This document shows positions 23,341 through 24,767 of a DNA stretch of 24,767 bases, one piece after another (position 1 is the first letter of the stretch; each line of letters begins with the position of its first letter). The DNA lies in the NCBI GenBank assembly GCA_964563585.1, contig CAZLXG010000035.1, forward strand, positions 1 to 24,767. The letters are read 5' to 3'. This stretch comes from CAZLXG01 sp964563585. Its GTDB lineage: Bacteria; Bacteroidota; Bacteroidia; Flavobacteriales; Flavobacteriaceae. A program made the translations under genes and the position numbers. The notes under the pieces are model-generated. The model made no database searches. It saw only the letters and a program-made list of their open reading frames with translations, and had not been told where the DNA came from.

Positions 23341-24519
23341 TTAATATTTAAATTTCCCGAATTCACTTTTAATAGTTAGTTTTTTAGTTTTAGATGCTTC
23401 TACTCTACCAATAATTTGTGCATTAATATTAAATGACTTTGAAATTGAAATAATATCATCTGCTATTTCTGGAGATACATATAATTCCATTCTATGGCCG
23501 CAATTAAAAACTTGATACATTTCTTTCCAATCGGTTTTACTTTGTTCTTGTATTAATTTGAATAGTGGTGGAATTGTAAACATATTATCTTTTATAATAT
23601 GAAACTCATCTATAAAATGAAGAATTTTTGTTTGTGCACCGCCTGAACAATGCACCATGCCGTGTACCGTTTCACTATTAAATTGTGATAAAATCTTCTT
23701 AATAACTGGTGCATAGGTTCGTGTTGGTGATAACACCAATTTACCGGCATCAATTGGAGAATCTTCAACTGCATCTGTTAATTTTACGTTACCAGAATAT
23801 ACTAAATTTTCTGGTACTGAAGCATCAAAACTTTCAGGGTAAGTTTCAGCTAAATACTTACTAAATACGTCATGGCGTGCGGATGTTAGTCCATTACTTC
23901 CCATACCTCCATTATATGCTTTCTCGTAAGTTGCCTGTCCAAAACTTTCTAAACCAACAATAACATCACCTGCTTTAATATTTGCATTATCAATAACATT
24001 GCTTCGCTTCATTCTTGCTGTTACGGTAGAATCTACAATTATTGTGCGTACCAAATCGCCAACATCGGCAGTTTCTCCTCCTGTTGAATGTATAGTTACT
24101 CCAAAGGTTTTTAGTTCTGATATTAATTCTTCTGTACCATTAATTATTGCAGAAATAACATCACCTGTAATCAGGTTTTTATTTCGCCCAATGGTAGAAG
24201 ACAACATAATATTATCGGTTGCTCCAACACATAATAAATCATCAATATTCATTATTAATGCATCTTGAGCAATACCTTTCCAAACTGAAGTATCTCCAGT
24301 TTCTTTCCAATACATATATGCTAAAGAAGATTTTGTGCCTGCTCCATCTGCATGCATGATTAAACAATAATCATCATCATTTGTTAAATAATCTGGAACT
24401 ATTTTACAAAATGCTTTTGGAAACAATCCTTTATCTATATTTTTAATAGCATTATGCACATCTTCTTTTGATGCCGATACACCGCGTTGTGCGTAACGTT
24501 TTGAAACTTCTTGACTCAT
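23341..24519 (-). CDS. purM: Phosphoribosylformylglycinamidine cyclo-ligase (AIR synthetase)
   Basis: The protein has 392 aa and closes FGAM to AIR using ATP, the fifth step of purine synthesis, in the cytoplasm. Family features in order: the early YAQRGVS segment, HADGAGTKSSLAYMYW (about 56-71, glycine-rich substrate/ATP region), DALIMNIDDLLCVGA (about 86-100), STGGETADVGDLV (about 145-157) and the C-terminal HCSGGAQTKILHF region (about 289-301). The length is that of the slightly long Bacteroidota form. It is transcribed toward DUF3078. Its promoter should lie in the 24520-24560 region, though no exact TAnnTTTG is seen. Confidence 0.95.
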   Translation of the reverse strand: MSQEVSKRYAQRGVSASKEDVHNAIKNIDKGLFPKAFCKIVPDYLTNDDDYCLIMHADGAGTKSSLAYMYWKETGDTSVWKGIAQDALIMNIDDLLCVGATDNIMLSSTIGRNKNLITGDVISAIINGTEELISELKTFGVTIHSTGGETADVGDLVRTIIVDSTVTARMKRSNVIDNANIKAGDVIVGLESFGQATYEKAYNGGMGSNGLTSARHDVFSKYLAETYPESFDASVPENLVYSGNVKLTDAVEDSPIDAGKLVLSPTRTYAPVIKKILSQFNSETVHGMVHCSGGAQTKILHFIDEFHIIKDNMFTIPPLFKLIQEQSKTDWKEMYQVFNCGHRMELYVSPEIADDIISISKSFNINAQIIGRVEASKTKKLTIKSEFGKFKY

Positions 24520-24767
24520 AATATTGTAATGAAGTGCAAAGAAAAGAAATATTTTAAAAATTATTGGTCTTAAATATAAATATGAAAGATGTTTTATTAA
24601 CGATTTTTTAACTGTACTAAAATATCGTTTAGCTTATTACAAACAGTTTGTCTAATTGTATTTTATTAAATATTTATGTAAAAAAAATAATTACCTTTAC
24701 TGGATAACAGTAACAAAAAACTTACCATATCCTGACTTATTTACGGGATATCGGTAATAAAAGTTAC
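24520..24767. other. Intergenic region upstream of purM and of an off-window plus-strand gene
   Basis: No ORF is supported here. TACCTTTA at 24692-24699 is one base from the -7 consensus and would drive a plus-strand gene beyond the window. About 25 bp further on, TACCATATCC (24723-24732) can pair with GGATATCGGTA (24746-24756), with one bulge, forming a hairpin in the presumed leader. Confidence 0.35.

Noticed and set aside
1..24767. tRNA, rRNA or insertion-sequence genes
   Set aside because: None was recognised: there is no cloverleaf-like sequence, rRNA segment or transposase frame on either strand.

Overview
The window is very AT-rich. It reads as a draft chromosomal contig from a marine-type member of the Flavobacteriaceae (Bacteroidota). 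The evidence is the set of families present: a lipoprotein-type M49 dipeptidyl peptidase III, DUF4252, DUF1684, DUF4197 and DUF3078 proteins, a fused B12/GTPase/acyl-CoA mutase of the IcmF type, and a prfA-pyrF pair near purM. Shine-Dalgarno sequences are weak, and TAnnTTTG elements, the Bacteroidota -7 promoter motif, recur upstream of genes. A run of exactly 100 N (16906-17005) is a scaffold gap.

Layout. (1) 1-4060: an accessory cassette of two overlapping minus-strand genes, both with the DUF262 'DGQQRLTT' ParB/sulfiredoxin-like core. Only the upstream one carries a C-terminal DUF1524-type His-Me nuclease motif. The pair looks like a two-protein GmrSD-like type IV restriction or phage-defence system. 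It is bracketed almost exactly by a 14-bp near-perfect inverted repeat (13/14). This is the most interesting part of the window. (2) 4060-9500: general cell genes, namely a DPP III lipoprotein, an SRPBCC/GyrI-like protein abutting a CrcB fluoride channel, a hotdog thioesterase, and a DUF4252-DUF1684 lipoprotein pair. (3) 9500-12400: a possible tiny transcription unit ending in a strong orphan terminator, an MFS transporter broken by one extra A in an A8 run, two tiny convergent secreted-peptide ORFs, an Lrp/AsnC regulator, an unknown 131-aa protein and a 42-aa ORF behind a perfect palindrome. (4) 12554-17100: icmF on minus, diverging from purU on plus, which is cut by the gap. (5) 17500-18675: a DUF4197 lipoprotein and two small unknown genes. 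(6) 18676-24519: minus-strand pyrF, prfA, DUF3078 and purM. Between prfA and DUF3078 lie a small membrane protein, an ABC ATPase broken by an 8-bp tandem duplication, and a multiply frameshifted membrane-protein gene.

How they work together. purM and purU (purine and one-carbon metabolism), pyrF (pyrimidines) and prfA (translation termination) are housekeeping. icmF rearranges branched and linear acyl-CoAs. The Lrp-like regulator probably controls amino-acid-related genes. The DUF262 cassette is independent accessory DNA. Four apparent gene breaks lie at homopolymers or short tandem repeats. They may be real slippage mutations or sequencing errors, and the sequence alone cannot tell which.
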